64,000 nucleotides of DNA from NCBI RefSeq assembly GCF_013415845.1, contig NZ_CP058907.1, positions 4,340,001-4,404,000 of the forward strand. Direction: 5' to 3'. The translations under genes were made by a program, and so were the position numbers. Source of the stretch: Rhodopseudomonas palustris. GTDB taxonomy: Bacteria; Pseudomonadota; Alphaproteobacteria; Rhizobiales; Xanthobacteraceae. This document shows, one piece after another, positions 8,736 through 19,102 of the stretch. The notes beneath the pieces were generated by a model, which saw only the letters and a list, made by a program, of their open reading frames with translations, was not told the DNA's origin and made no database searches. How positions within the stretch are numbered: the stretch's first letter is position 1; every line of letters begins with the position of its first letter.

Positions 8736-10607
8736 TCAAATCGCCTGCATCAGGGACTGATACATCTGGTTGATGGTCGACATCACCCGCGCGTTCGCCG
8801 CGTAGGCGTTCTGCAGCGACAGCAGATGCGCCATCTCCTCGTCCATGTTGACGCCGGAGGACGTCGAGAATTTCTGCTGCAGTGTGTTCAGCACCACGTT
8901 CTGCCCCTCGGACAGTTGTTGCGCCGCCGCCGCATTGGAGCCCTGCTGGCTGACGAACTGCTGCAGATAGCTCAGCAGCGTGCCCTTGTAAGGTGCAGCA
9001 TCCGAACCGATACCGGTCTTCGCCGAATACAGATACTTGCTGGTGTTGAGCTGCTTGACCAGGAAGTCAGGCCGCGTGGTATCGCCCGCGGCCGTGAGCG
9101 GCGAGGTCGAATACACCACCAGCCGGGAGTTATCCTTGATCAGGTCGGCGTTGACCGAGATCCGCTGCGCGTAGCCGGTCATCTGGCTGCCGTAGCCGTT
9201 GATCGCCCCGGTGTAAGCCGCGCCATTGTCATTGAACAGCGGCACCGATGCGGTGCCGCCGGTCAGCGACGTCTCGGTGCTGGTGACTGAGGCCGCGGTA
9301 ATCGTCGAGAAGCCTGCGTTGTTCAGCACCGTGATGTTTGGCGCGGTGCCGCTGAACTGCAGGTTACGGCTGTTGAGCGCAGCGTTGAGCTGCGACACCA
9401 CCGAGCCGGACAGGCCGGAGAAATCGATCCCGACCGCGTAGTCGTTCGGATCGGCGGTGGCGTTCTGCGGCAGTGGCAGCACCGACGGATCATCGACCCG
9501 CACCACCGTCACCGTATGCTGCGCACCGGTCAGCGTATCGGTGTAAGAGATGTTGACGGTGTTTCCGGTCTTCATCGACGACAGATCGAGACTGAAACCC
9601 GCCTGGGTGCCGGAGGTGACAGCCGTGCCGGCCGTCGTCTTGTCTGAAAGCGCGCTCGACAGCGAGGCCGCAAACTGATCGAGCTGGGTCTGGGCCTGGA
9701 CAAGGGTCTTGTCGCGCAACTCGACATAGGCGGCCAACTTACCGGATTTCAGCGAGCTGGTCAGATCGGAAGAGGAGCCGTTGGCGTAGCCGACCCGGAT
9801 CGAGCCGAGATCGCTGATCGCCGTGTTCGGATTCCACATCGTGGTCGGCGAAACCGTGCCCTGCGCATTGAAGGTCAGCTTCGCCGCTTCCATGCCGACG
9901 AGCTGCACGCCGGATCCGGTGAACACGGTCACCTGATTGGCGCCATTGGTGACGACGCGGATATCCATCAGTTGCGACAACTGATTGATCGCCTGATCGC
10001 GCTGATCGAGCATCGCCGAGGTGGCCGCATCGGTCGATGTGCCACCGAGCGGATTGGTCTGGATATGGGTGTTGATGTTGGCGATCTGCTGCATCAAGTT
10101 GTTCGCGGTGGTCACCGCGTCGGCGATGCCGGTTTCGCACCCTGCGCGCAGCGTTTGAATGCCGTTCGATGTCGAATTCAGATTGCTCGAAATCGCCTGC
10201 GCGGCATTCAGCACAGCAATCCGTGCAGACGTGCTGTCCGGACTGGTGGCGAGCGCCTGCAGCGCGGTGGTGAGACCGTTGTAGGAATTTTCGAGCGTCC
10301 CGGTGGAGTTCGGATCGCCGAATAGCCCCTGCAGCTGCTTCAGGAAGTCCGATCGCAACGACGCGTAGGCCCCTCCCGAAGTCTCGGTTCGAAGCTGCGC
10401 CAGGATGTAGTCGTCGAGCTGACGATCGACGCCGACGACCTTGACGCTGGTGCCGGTCTCCCCCGCATTCACCGCCGACTGGTTGACCGTCTTGCGGACA
10501 TAGCCGGGCGTCTCGGCGTTGGCAACGTTGGATGACACCAGCGACATTGTCGCCTGGTTCACCCGAAGGCCGGCCATTGCGATGGCGAGTGCGTCTCCGA
10601 GACTCAT
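8736..10607 (-). CDS. flgK: Flagellar hook-associated protein FlgK (HAP1)
   Basis: 623 residues. The N-terminus SLGDALAIAMAGLRVNQATM followed by SSNVANAETPGYVRK is the rod/hook-family (Flg_bb_rod) signature, and the end (MDEEMAHLLSLQNAYAANARV...MYQSLMQAI) is the matching FlgK C-terminal helix. It forms the first junction ring between hook and filament. A single cysteine (RAGCETG, near residue 157) is unusual for an exported flagellar part. ATG at 10605-10607 has a GGTAGG-type ribosome site. It is 38 bases downstream of flgE and immediately upstream of flgL, all in one direction, so flgE-flgK-flgL is read as an operon. Confidence 0.95.
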   Translation of the reverse strand: MSLGDALAIAMAGLRVNQATMSLVSSNVANAETPGYVRKTVNQSAVNAGETGTSVKVVGVDRQLDDYILAQLRTETSGGAYASLRSDFLKQLQGLFGDPNSTGTLENSYNGLTTALQALATSPDSTSARIAVLNAAQAISSNLNSTSNGIQTLRAGCETGIADAVTTANNLMQQIANINTHIQTNPLGGTSTDAATSAMLDQRDQAINQLSQLMDIRVVTNGANQVTVFTGSGVQLVGMEAAKLTFNAQGTVSPTTMWNPNTAISDLGSIRVGYANGSSSDLTSSLKSGKLAAYVELRDKTLVQAQTQLDQFAASLSSALSDKTTAGTAVTSGTQAGFSLDLSSMKTGNTVNISYTDTLTGAQHTVTVVRVDDPSVLPLPQNATADPNDYAVGIDFSGLSGSVVSQLNAALNSRNLQFSGTAPNITVLNNAGFSTITAASVTSTETSLTGGTASVPLFNDNGAAYTGAINGYGSQMTGYAQRISVNADLIKDNSRLVVYSTSPLTAAGDTTRPDFLVKQLNTSKYLYSAKTGIGSDAAPYKGTLLSYLQQFVSQQGSNAAAAQQLSEGQNVVLNTLQQKFSTSSGVNMDEEMAHLLSLQNAYAANARVMSTINQMYQSLMQAI

Positions 10608-10645
10608 GACTACCTACCCGGGGTTTGGAGGGCGGACCGCACCGC

Positions 10646-12442
10646 CTAGCGCATCACGTTGAGCAGATCCTGCACCATGGTGTTGGCCGTGGTGATCACC
10701 TTGGTGTTCGCCGAGTAGGCCTGCTGGGTGACGATCAGCTTGGTGAATTCGTCGGCGATGTCGGTGTTCGAAGATTCGAGCGACGAACCCGACACCGAGC
10801 CGCCCTTGCCGTACAAGGGCTGGCCGGATTCATTGGTGATTTCGAACGCGCCGCCGTCGGTGCGCTTGAGGAAGTTGGCACCGTTGAAGGTCGCGACCGA
10901 CACTTCGGCGAGGTCGATATTGCGGCCGTTGGAATAGGCGCCGACCACGCGGCCGTCGTTGCTGACCGACACGCTGACCAGCTGGCCGGCCGAGTAGCCG
11001 TCCTGCTGCAGCTGGTTGACCTGAACGTTGCCGTTGGTGTCGGAGAACTGCGTCAGACCGCCGGTGCCGAACGCCATCGTCACGTCCCCCAGCGACACAC
11101 CCGACACCGTCAGACCGGTCAGCGTGATCTGGCCGATCACCGGGCTCATCTGACCGTTCGAGGCGAAGGTGAAGTTGGTGTTGACGTTCTGCCATGCCGT
11201 CTGCGTGCCGGTCGCATTCGGATTGACCTGATAGAACAAGTTCCAGACGTCGGTGTGGCCGGTGCCGAGGGTGGCGGAGTCGACCTTGGCCCAGCGGAAC
11301 TGCACGTTCACCGGCGCGCCGTTGCCGTCATAGGCGGTGGTGGAGCCGCCCGAGACCGACTCGTCGAGGAACGTCTGGTTGTCGACGCCAGTCACCTTGC
11401 CGGTACCGACCGAACCACCACCGTTGCGGACCACATTGACGGGGCTGGTGAGACCGAGCGAGGCGAACGCCGCAGCGCCGGACGTCATGGCCAGATCACT
11501 GGCGACGCCGGTGTGCAGCACCACCGCGCCCGAAGTCACCGTCGACGCCGCACCGCCGGCCGAGATCGCGTCGATCTTGCTCAACAGGTTGGCGATGGTG
11601 GAGTCGATCGGGATGTGGGTCGCGTCGTCGGTGCCGCCCGAAGCCGTGAAGGTAATGGCCGTGCCGTTCACCGTGATCGTGTTGCCGACCGCGAAGTCGA
11701 CGCCGATCGAGTCACTGCCGGCGACGCCACTCAGCTTGGTCGCGCCGGTGATCGGGACGCCCTGCTTGTTGTTGATCTGGAGGCCGGTCTTGCTGTTGTC
11801 GCTGAACGGCGGCGGGGTCGTGCCGAGGACCTGCGGGTTGGTGGCGAAGTCGGCGGCGCGCAGCAGTTCCGAGCCGGGGATCGACTTGTCGTGCTTGGTG
11901 GTCAGCGGATACGAGGCGAGGTTCGCGCGGTAGCTGATTTTGGTGGTGGCCTGCGACGGCAGGAAGTCGTTCTGGAACTTCAGGACGCCGGGGCTGCCGC
12001 CGACCGGGTTGCCGGTGGTCGGGTCGATCTTCACGCCTTCCAGATAGTAGCCGGCGCCGTTCACCAGATAGCCGTTCTTGTCGAGCGAGAAGTCGCCCCG
12101 GCGGGTGAAGTTGTCGACGCCCGGGAAGATCGGGTTGTTGTCGCTGAACGAGCTCGGCTTCTGCACTACGAAGAAGCCTTCGCCGTTGATCGCCATGTAG
12201 GTCGAAACCGAAGCGGACTGCACCGAGCCCTGCGTGGTGTTGGTCAGGCGCGATCCCGCGGTCACCGACCCAGCGAGCTGCTGATTGTTGCCCGCCTGCG
12301 GGATCAGGTCGAGGAACGAGGTGTCGATGCGCTTGAACGCCGTGGTCTGCGAGTTGGCGATGTTTCCGGAGATGTTCTCCAGCGCATAGGAGTTGGAGCG
12401 CAGGCCCGCGACCGACGTGGTGAGAGCGCCGAAAATACCCAT
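10646..12442 (-). CDS. flgE: Flagellar hook protein FlgE
   Basis: 598 residues, the structural subunit of the flexible hook. GIFGALTTSVAGLRSNSYALE and NISGNIANSQTTAFKR are the N-terminal rod/hook signature; ELSS/STDIADEFTKLIVTQQAY and ITTANTMVQDLLNVMR form the C-terminal helix. ATG at 12440-12442 has GGGAGAAG about 8 bases upstream; the longer reading is rejected. A domain at about residues 250-345 starts with ITVNGTAITF and resembles the repeated modules of the flagellin in this window, which suggests a shared surface domain. Family FlgE proteins are usually 400-450 residues, and this module accounts for part of the excess. Confidence 0.94.
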   Translation of the reverse strand: MGIFGALTTSVAGLRSNSYALENISGNIANSQTTAFKRIDTSFLDLIPQAGNNQQLAGSVTAGSRLTNTTQGSVQSASVSTYMAINGEGFFVVQKPSSFSDNNPIFPGVDNFTRRGDFSLDKNGYLVNGAGYYLEGVKIDPTTGNPVGGSPGVLKFQNDFLPSQATTKISYRANLASYPLTTKHDKSIPGSELLRAADFATNPQVLGTTPPPFSDNSKTGLQINNKQGVPITGATKLSGVAGSDSIGVDFAVGNTITVNGTAITFTASGGTDDATHIPIDSTIANLLSKIDAISAGGAASTVTSGAVVLHTGVASDLAMTSGAAAFASLGLTSPVNVVRNGGGSVGTGKVTGVDNQTFLDESVSGGSTTAYDGNGAPVNVQFRWAKVDSATLGTGHTDVWNLFYQVNPNATGTQTAWQNVNTNFTFASNGQMSPVIGQITLTGLTVSGVSLGDVTMAFGTGGLTQFSDTNGNVQVNQLQQDGYSAGQLVSVSVSNDGRVVGAYSNGRNIDLAEVSVATFNGANFLKRTDGGAFEITNESGQPLYGKGGSVSGSSLESSNTDIADEFTKLIVTQQAYSANTKVITTANTMVQDLLNVMR

Positions 12443-12493
12443 TACTGACTTCTCCCGATGCGGCCGCCCCGTGGCGGCTGTTGACAGCAGATC

Positions 12494-12518
12494 CACGAGG
12501 CTTCCCGCAAGCCTCGTG
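12494..12518. repeat. Perfect 10-bp inverted repeat upstream of flgE
   Basis: CACGAGGCTT and AAGCCTCGTG flank a 5-base loop, 52 bases ahead of the flgE start in the divergent flgE/kinase intergenic region. There is no T-run on either side, so it reads as an operator or 5'-UTR structure and not as a terminator. Its binding factor is unknown. Confidence 0.6.
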
Positions 12519-12648
12519 CCAAGGAGCAAAATCCATATTTTTCAATCGCTTGGTGATTAGCAGAGGGCACTGAGGCCGGGGCGGTTTTGCCGGGTCGGGC
12601 AACTATTGCCGGGACCATTTGACTATCTTGCCCCTACCCCAATGCCGG

Positions 12649-12673
12649 GGAACCAAACTTCCGCCTGCGCGTT
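12649..12673 (+). promoter_or_regulatory. EcfG-type general stress promoter of the double kinase
   Basis: GGAAC at 12649-12653, exactly 16 bases, then CGTT at 12670-12673. This matches the alphaproteobacterial EcfG (SigT/RpoE2) consensus in both elements. Transcription would begin near 12681, about 30 bases before the TTG start of the kinase. No competing sigma-70 promoter was seen close by. Confidence 0.75.
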
Positions 12674-12711
12674 GCGACCCGGGACAGCGAGGGGGTTGAT
12701 CGGGGGATCAC

Positions 12712-15700
12712 TTGGCTGAAGATACGCCCGGCGGGCACCTGGGCCGCATAGACGCGGTCCCAGACAGTCTTTTTCTGGGCCGCGGCGAACTGGCGTCGCT
12801 GATGCGCGCATTCGATTGGGCATCGACCCCGATCGGACAGCCGGAGAGCTGGCCGCAGGCGCTCAAGACCGCGGTTCGCATCATGCTGACCTCGCAACAG
12901 CCGATCTGGATCGGCTGGGGCACGGAGCTGACCTATCTCTATAACGATCCCTACAAGTCGATCATCGGCGGCAAGCACCCATGGGCACTCGGCCGGCCGA
13001 CTTCGGAAGTCTGGTCCGAAATCTGGGAAGATATCGCCCCGCTGCTCGCCAAGGCGACCAGCGGCCATGAGGGCACCTATGTCGAGGCCCAGCTCCTGAT
13101 CATGGAGCGAAACGGCTTTCCCGAGGAAACCTACTACACCTTCTCCTACAGCCCGATTCCGACCGATGACGGCTCGCCGGGCGGCATCTTCTGCGCCAAC
13201 ACGGACGATACCCAGCGGGTCATCACCGAGCGGCAACTGTCGCTGCTGCGCGATCTTGCCGCCAGCGCTGCAGAATCCCGCAGCGTCGGGCAAGCCTGCG
13301 AACGGAGCGCCGCCGCGCTCGCCACCGATCCTCAGGACCTGCCATTCGCGCTCATCTATCTGACCGACCTCGGCGGCGGTCACGCCGAACTTGCCGCCTC
13401 GTCCGGGATCGATGCCAGCCATCCCACGGTCAAGCCGACGCTGGCGCTGGCGGGCGGTGACGAGCCCTGGCCCGTCGCCGAAGCCTTCCGTCTCAACGCG
13501 CCGATCGTGGTGCCGGATCTCTATGACCGCTTCGGCGTCGCGTTTCCGGCCGGTGGGTGGCGCCAGCCGCCGACTCGGGCGGTGGTGGTGCCGATCCCGG
13601 CAAGCGGCGACACCGGCCGCTCCGGCTTCCTGATTGCTGGGCTCAACCCGTTCCGGCTGTACGATAGCGCCTACCAGGACTTCCTCGCCTTGGTCTCCGG
13701 CCAGATCTCGTCGGCGATCACCAACGCCGACGCCTATCAGGAGGAGCGCCGCCGCGCCGAGGCGCTGGCCGAAATCGACCGCGCCAAGACCGCGTTCTTC
13801 TCCAACGTCAGCCACGAATTCCGGACGCCGCTGACGCTGATGCTGAGCCCGCTGGAAGAAGCGCTAGGGCGCGATGGCATCCCGGAAGAGCAGCGGTCGC
13901 TGCTCGGCATCGCTCACCGCAACGGTCTGCGGCTCTTGAAGCTGGTCAACACCCTGCTCGATTTCGCGCGGATCGAGGCCGGCCGCGTCACCGCACATTT
14001 CACCCCGGTCGACCTGTCGTCTTTCACTGCCGAACTCGCCTCGAATTTCCGCTCGGCGCTCGACCGTGCTGGCCTGCGCTTCGTGATCGAAGCGCCACCG
14101 CTGCCGCAGCCGGTCTATGTCGATCGCGACATGTGGGAGAAGATCGTCCTTAACCTTCTCTCCAACGCATTCAAGTTCACCTTCGAAGGAGAAATCGTAG
14201 TCCGCGTTGGTCCCGATCCGGACGGCCGTCATGCCGTGATCGAAGTCAGCGACACCGGCACCGGCATCCCGGAGGCCGAGATCCCGCATCTGTTCGAGCG
14301 GTTTCGCCGGGTCGAGGGCGCGCGCGGCCGCTCGATCGAAGGCAGCGGGATCGGACTGGCGTTGGTGCAGGAGCTGATCAAGCTGCACAGCGGCTCGATC
14401 GACGTCGAGAGCGAGATCGGTCGTGGCTCGACCTTCCGCGTGACCCTGCCGTTCGGCTCCGCGCACCTTCCGGCCGACCGGCCGCGGCACGCCGCGCTGC
14501 AGGTCTCGACCAATGTCCGCGCCCAGGCCTATCTCGACGAGGCGATCGGCTGGCTCGATGAGGGCGGCGATGCCGATCTGCCGCCAGCTTCCGGTGCGCA
14601 GGATCTCGGCATCGTCACCGCGCCTGCCGCGGGCAGACCGCACATTCTGCTTGCCGACGATAACCACGACATGCGCGACTACGTCGCCCGGCTGCTCGGC
14701 GATGCCTATGAGGTCGAAGCTGTCAGCGACGGCGTCGCGGCGCTCGAAGCGGTGAAGAAGCGTCGGCCGGATCTGGTGCTCAGCGACGTGATGATGCCGC
14801 GGCTCGACGGCCTCGGTCTTTTAAAAGCACTGCGCAGCGATCCGGCGGTGGCTGACCTGCCGGTGATCTTCCTGTCAGCGCGTGCCGGGGAAGAAGCCAA
14901 GCTGGAGGGTCTGGAGGCGGGCGCCGACGACTATCTCAGCAAGCCGTTCAGCGCCCGCGAGCTGCTCACGCGCGTTCGCGCCAATCTCGATACCGCGGCG
15001 ATCCGGCGCACGGCGCTGCGGACCGAATACGCGCTGCGCCAGGAAGCTCAGGCCGCCCGTAAGCATGCCGAAGGCATCCTGGCCTCGATCAGCGACGGCT
15101 TCATCGCACTCGATGAGCAGTATCGGTTCACTTACGTCAACGCCGCCGCCGAACGGCTGATCGCCAGCACCGCGGAGGAGCTGATCGGCAAGGTGTATTG
15201 GGACGTCTACCCGATGATGCTCGGCACCAAGATCGAGCAAGCCTATCGCCGGGCGATGACCGAGCGCGTCGCCTGCGAGTTCGAAAGTTATCATCCGCCG
15301 AGCAAGCGCTGGTTCGAACTGCGGGTGGCGCCGACCAACGGCAAGAGCATCTCGGTGTATTTCCGCGACATCACCGAGCAGAAGAAAGCCGAGGCGGCGC
15401 TACGCGACATCAACGAGCAGCTCGAAGAGCAGGTAGCGGAGCGCACCGCCGAACTGCAGCAAAAGGAAGCCCGTCTGCGCACCATCTTCGCGGCGAGCTA
15501 CACTTATCAGGCGCTGCTCGACGTCGACGGCGTCGTGCTCGACGCCAACCGCACCTCGCTCGCCGGAATCGGCGGCCAGCTTGAGGACGTAATCGGCAAG
15601 CCGGTGTGGGCGACACCGTGGTTCGGCAGCACGCCAGGACTGCCTGAGATGATCCGCAGCGACATCGCCGCGGTCGCGGCCGGCGAGACGGTGCGGCGCG

Positions 15701-16959
15701 AACTTCACGTCAACCTGCCGGCTGGCGGCTGGCGCTGGTTCGATCTGCAGATGCGCCCGGTGCAAGACCCGCAGGGCCAGGTGATCGCGATCGTGCCCGA
15801 GGCGGTCGACATCACCGAACGCCGCAAGGCCGAAGAAGCATTCCGGCAGGCGCAGAAGATGGAAGCGATCGGCCAGCTCACCGGCGGCGTCGCGCACGAC
15901 TTCAACAACATGCTGACGGTGATCCGGTCGTCGGCCGATCTGCTGCGCCGGCGCGAGCTGCCGCCGGAGCGGGTCCGCCGCTATGTCGATGCGATCTCCG
16001 ACACCGCCGACCGCGCCGCCAAGCTGACCGGTCAGCTTCTCACCTTCGCACGCCGCCACGCGCAGAACCGCGAAGTGTTCGACGCGGCCGAGCACATCGA
16101 GGACGTCTCCGACATGCTGAAGACCGCGCTCGGCTCCCGCGCGGTGTTCAATCTCGACATCGCCGAGCGGCCGTTGCCAGTCGAAGCCGACACCAATCAG
16201 TTCGACGCCGCGCTGGTCAATCTGGTGGCCAACGCCCGCGACGCGATGGACGGCCACGGCACCCTCACCGTCTCGGTGACCCGCTCGGCGCCGATGCCCC
16301 AGGAAGCCGCCGCAGGCAGCAGTGGTTTCGTCGAGGTGTCGATCGCCGATACCGGCTGCGGCATTCCACGCGAGCAGATCGAACGGATCTTCGAGCCGTT
16401 CTTCACCACCAAGGACATCGGCCGCGGCACAGGCCTTGGATTGTCGCAGGTTTACGGCTTCGTGCAGCAGTCCGGCGGCACCATCAATGTCGACAGCGCG
16501 ATCGGCTGCGGCACGACGATCACGCTCCGGCTGCCGCTCAGCGACAAACCGATCCAGCGCCGCAACGGCAATGGCAGCAATGCCGTCGACGGTCGGCAGC
16601 GCGGCTGCATCCTGGTGGTCGAGGATAACGCCGAAGTCGGCGAGTTCTCCACCCAGCTGCTCCATGACCTCGGCTACCAGACCGTGCTCGCCTCTTCCGG
16701 CGAACAGGCGCTGGCTCTGCTCGGCGATAACGCCAAGCGTTTCGACCTGGTGCTGAGCGACGTGGCGATGCCGGGCATGGACGGCGTGACGCTGGGCCGG
16801 GAGATCAAGAAGCGTTTGCCGGAGCTGCCCGTGGTGCTGAACTCCGGCTACGCCCACATGCTGGCCGACGAGGACCACGGCTTCGAGCTGCTGCACAAGC
16901 CGTATTCGGTCGAGGATCTATCGAAAGTCTTGCGCAAGGCGATGGCCGAGCGGACCTGA
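12712..16959 (+). CDS. Double hybrid sensor histidine kinase (PAS-GAF-HK-REC-PAS-PAS-HK-REC)
   Basis: A 1415-residue cytoplasmic protein with no transmembrane segment seen. In order: PAS-like domain (about 10-165), GAF-like (175-340), HisKA with SHEFRTP (His368), HATPase with NLLSNAFKF and GSGIGLALV (to about 590), receiver with SDVMMP (Asp692), PAS (784-885), PAS (920-1040), second HisKA with GGVAHDFNN (His1062), second HATPase with DTGCGIP and GTGLGLS, and a final receiver with SDVAMP (Asp1350). Both kinase cores and both receivers keep their key residues, so an internal phosphorelay is possible. TTG at 12712 is the start, following a G-rich ribosome site and an EcfG-type promoter. Ligand and output partner are unknown. 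Confidence 0.9.
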   Translation: MAEDTPGGHLGRIDAVPDSLFLGRGELASLMRAFDWASTPIGQPESWPQALKTAVRIMLTSQQPIWIGWGTELTYLYNDPYKSIIGGKHPWALGRPTSEVWSEIWEDIAPLLAKATSGHEGTYVEAQLLIMERNGFPEETYYTFSYSPIPTDDGSPGGIFCANTDDTQRVITERQLSLLRDLAASAAESRSVGQACERSAAALATDPQDLPFALIYLTDLGGGHAELAASSGIDASHPTVKPTLALAGGDEPWPVAEAFRLNAPIVVPDLYDRFGVAFPAGGWRQPPTRAVVVPIPASGDTGRSGFLIAGLNPFRLYDSAYQDFLALVSGQISSAITNADAYQEERRRAEALAEIDRAKTAFFSNVSHEFRTPLTLMLSPLEEALGRDGIPEEQRSLLGIAHRNGLRLLKLVNTLLDFARIEAGRVTAHFTPVDLSSFTAELASNFRSALDRAGLRFVIEAPPLPQPVYVDRDMWEKIVLNLLSNAFKFTFEGEIVVRVGPDPDGRHAVIEVSDTGTGIPEAEIPHLFERFRRVEGARGRSIEGSGIGLALVQELIKLHSGSIDVESEIGRGSTFRVTLPFGSAHLPADRPRHAALQVSTNVRAQAYLDEAIGWLDEGGDADLPPASGAQDLGIVTAPAAGRPHILLADDNHDMRDYVARLLGDAYEVEAVSDGVAALEAVKKRRPDLVLSDVMMPRLDGLGLLKALRSDPAVADLPVIFLSARAGEEAKLEGLEAGADDYLSKPFSARELLTRVRANLDTAAIRRTALRTEYALRQEAQAARKHAEGILASISDGFIALDEQYRFTYVNAAAERLIASTAEELIGKVYWDVYPMMLGTKIEQAYRRAMTERVACEFESYHPPSKRWFELRVAPTNGKSISVYFRDITEQKKAEAALRDINEQLEEQVAERTAELQQKEARLRTIFAASYTYQALLDVDGVVLDANRTSLAGIGGQLEDVIGKPVWATPWFGSTPGLPEMIRSDIAAVAAGETVRRELHVNLPAGGWRWFDLQMRPVQDPQGQVIAIVPEAVDITERRKAEEAFRQAQKMEAIGQLTGGVAHDFNNMLTVIRSSADLLRRRELPPERVRRYVDAISDTADRAAKLTGQLLTFARRHAQNREVFDAAEHIEDVSDMLKTALGSRAVFNLDIAERPLPVEADTNQFDAALVNLVANARDAMDGHGTLTVSVTRSAPMPQEAAAGSSGFVEVSIADTGCGIPREQIERIFEPFFTTKDIGRGTGLGLSQVYGFVQQSGGTINVDSAIGCGTTITLRLPLSDKPIQRRNGNGSNAVDGRQRGCILVVEDNAEVGEFSTQLLHDLGYQTVLASSGEQALALLGDNAKRFDLVLSDVAMPGMDGVTLGREIKKRLPELPVVLNSGYAHMLADEDHGFELLHKPYSVEDLSKVLRKAMAERT

Positions 16960-16960
16960 T

Positions 16961-16986
16961 CGCCGTTCCATTTCGCGGAACCGGCG
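16961..16986 (+). terminator. Hairpin just after the kinase stop
   Basis: CGCC-GTTCC pairs with GGAAC-CGGCG around a 7-base loop, starting 2 bases after the stop, with one unpaired G. No T-run follows. It may end the kinase transcript weakly. The GGAAC here has no CGTT at 16-17 bases, so it is not counted as a promoter. Confidence 0.4.
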
Positions 16987-17148
16987 AATGCACGGCAGAT
17001 GCAACGTTCGCGTCAATGTGATCGGCCGCCTGCCGAACCTACGCTATCGCATTGAGGCAGATCATTTCTCCGGACATACAAGCGTGGCATCGAGGCCCTC
17101 ATTCCGGCCCGAGCATGTTTGTCCGCGAGCGTTGCGAAGAGCGTACCC

Positions 17149-17421
17149 ATGACCGAGATCGAGATCGCCCAGCAGGTGTTGTCCTGCCTGCACCAGACCG
17201 AAACGGCGGAGCCGCATTCTGCCGTGTCGTCGCTCAAGGGACTGATCAGCTACATCCACGGTGCCGGCACCGTGCATTCCTGCGAGGTCGACGAAGCCCG
17301 CTCATCGACCTTCATGGCGATCTGCGAATACGCCAAGGCCCTGCATCGCGGCCTGCCCGCCGACAATCTGCGCCCCGCCGCAATCGACGCCGCCGAAAAA
17401 TGGCGGGCACTGGCGAGCTGA
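17149..17421 (+). CDS. Small hypothetical protein (90 aa)
   Basis: Begins MTEIEIAQQVLSCLHQTE and ends DAAEKWRALAS. It is mainly alpha-helical, soluble, without signal or membrane segment, and contains two cysteines. The ATG at 17149 has GAAGAG about 8 bases upstream; a longer in-frame start at 17119 is not needed. I do not recognise the family. It follows the double kinase on the same strand after 189 bases and a hairpin, so it is probably transcribed separately. Coding is supported by the ribosome site, the alphaproteobacterial codon pattern and convergent placement against the next gene. Confidence 0.6.
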   Translation: MTEIEIAQQVLSCLHQTETAEPHSAVSSLKGLISYIHGAGTVHSCEVDEARSSTFMAICEYAKALHRGLPADNLRPAAIDAAEKWRALAS

Positions 17422-17457
17422 GCCGCCGCCACAGTCTTCCGAGCTAATTCCCGACCG

Positions 17458-18951
17458 CTACTTGCTGCACGCCTTCGGCGCGACGAAGCGATAGAAATAC
17501 TCCTTGGTCTTGCCGTTGTGGGTCCGCAGCACCGGCACGTCGATGCGCTTCTCATCCGACATCGCCCGGCCCGGATAGGCAGCGGCAAAATGCGCCGGCA
17601 CCTGCGGCAGCGTGTACACCAGCACCGCACCCCGATCCTCCAGCTTGCGCGGATCGAACCAGCGCGTCGCCGGAATGAAGTGGATGGTGATCGAGTCGGC
17701 TTCCGGCCCGGCCGCGATGCCGATGCCGTACACCGTCTGGCGATCACCGAGAAAATACCCCGGTCCACAGCTGTACTGGCTGCGCCAGTCGTCGAGGATC
17801 AGGCGTGCCGCATCGGCGGTCGGCTCCTGCAGCCCACTGTGCGAGGCGGGGCCGAGATAAGCGATCATCACCGCCGCGCTCATCACCGTATAGAGCCCCG
17901 ACAGTGTCCAACCGGTCTGCCGCTCGCAAGTGTCGCGCCGTGCCTCGTTCCAGCTCAGGAGCGGCGCCAGCGCCGGCACCGCCAACAGCGAGAACGGTGC
18001 GCCATAACGGGCGATGTATTCGAGGCCGAGCCCGACGATCATGCCGAGCAGGATCAGCACCATCGCCAGATCGATGATGACGATGAACTTCAGCTCATCG
18101 CTGGCTTCGACGAACCTCGGCACCCGCACATTGATCATCCGGCGCGCGCTCGACACCGCGACGATCACCGCGCCGGGCAGCAGCATCGGCAGATAGCCGG
18201 CAACCAGGAGGCCGACGCGGCGGGCGGTGTCACCGATCGAGCCGAACCCGGTGAAATGCCGCTCGCCGTAAGCGATGGTGCTGCCGAACTTCACCGCAGT
18301 GACCACATGCGGCAGCAGGAGTAGCGTGGCGATCAACACTGCCACATACAGGCCGGGCCGCGTCAGGCAGCGACGGAACGACGGCAGCGCGACGACGCCG
18401 ATCGCCATCGCCAGAAACAGCACCGCCGCGTTGTATTTGGTCAGCGCCGCGACCGCGGCCCATACCCCGAGCAGGATCCAGTCGAGCCAGCGGTTGTCCT
18501 GCCGCGCACGTAGGAAGTGATAGACCACCGCCGGCCACGAGGTGAGCTGCAGGATGTCGGCGTTCAGCGCCCAGGATAGCGGCGCGAACACGGCGTAGAA
18601 CGAGGTGCCGGCGAGCACGACGAGGTAGATCGCCATCGTCCGTTCGACCAGCAGTCGCAGGATCGCGTACAGATACGCAAAGCCGATCGCCATCAGCACC
18701 TGATTGGCGGCGACGATGGCGGTGCCGGATGGCCCGAACAGGCGATCGACCACGCCGCCGGCCCACACCATCATCGGCGGGTGCACGGGTGTGATCAGCG
18801 GGAAGTGGCGCCCCCAGGCGACCAGTTCGCGGGTGTCGTAGAGCGGCGTCGGAAATACGATCGCCGCGAGGACTACCGGCAGGACGATTGCCGCCGCGAG
18901 AATGGCCAGCAGGCTACGGGAGCCCCCCGGCTGCGACACCACAGGTTGCAT
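17458..18951 (-). CDS. GT39/ArnT-like membrane glycosyltransferase
   Basis: 497 residues with about ten hydrophobic segments and a C-terminal periplasmic part. The first loop carries DTRELVAWG followed by HPPM, the acidic DxxE-type catalytic loop of polyprenyl-phosphate-dependent glycosyltransferases (PMT_2/ArnT superfamily). Such enzymes move a sugar from a lipid carrier to lipid A, a polysaccharide or a protein at the outer face of the inner membrane. The acceptor here is unknown. The gene converges on the small protein before it and stands alone. A start at ATG 18949-18951 fits the first membrane helix, which begins within 15 residues. Confidence 0.75.
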   Translation of the reverse strand: MQPVVSQPGGSRSLLAILAAAIVLPVVLAAIVFPTPLYDTRELVAWGRHFPLITPVHPPMMVWAGGVVDRLFGPSGTAIVAANQVLMAIGFAYLYAILRLLVERTMAIYLVVLAGTSFYAVFAPLSWALNADILQLTSWPAVVYHFLRARQDNRWLDWILLGVWAAVAALTKYNAAVLFLAMAIGVVALPSFRRCLTRPGLYVAVLIATLLLLPHVVTAVKFGSTIAYGERHFTGFGSIGDTARRVGLLVAGYLPMLLPGAVIVAVSSARRMINVRVPRFVEASDELKFIVIIDLAMVLILLGMIVGLGLEYIARYGAPFSLLAVPALAPLLSWNEARRDTCERQTGWTLSGLYTVMSAAVMIAYLGPASHSGLQEPTADAARLILDDWRSQYSCGPGYFLGDRQTVYGIGIAAGPEADSITIHFIPATRWFDPRKLEDRGAVLVYTLPQVPAHFAAAYPGRAMSDEKRIDVPVLRTHNGKTKEYFYRFVAPKACSK

Positions 18952-19102
18952 CAGGGCCGGCCGCCACGTTTCTGAAAGTTAATGTGCTCGGGATATGCGT
19001 GGGCGGCGCTTGGATTGTCAACTGAGGCGGGCGACTTCCCCACGCCAGCCGCAGCGTTTGAGACGCGGAAACAAGTCTTTCACGCGATTCACAACCAGCG
19101 CG

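Noticed and set aside
10625..12448. 607-codon open frame antisense to flgE
   Set aside because: Arg/Gly/Val-rich nonsense composition; FlgE is unambiguous.
16977..17010. GGAAC ... CGTT pair upstream of the small protein gene
   Set aside because: Spacing is 23 bases, too long for an EcfG promoter; GGAAC is part of a hairpin.
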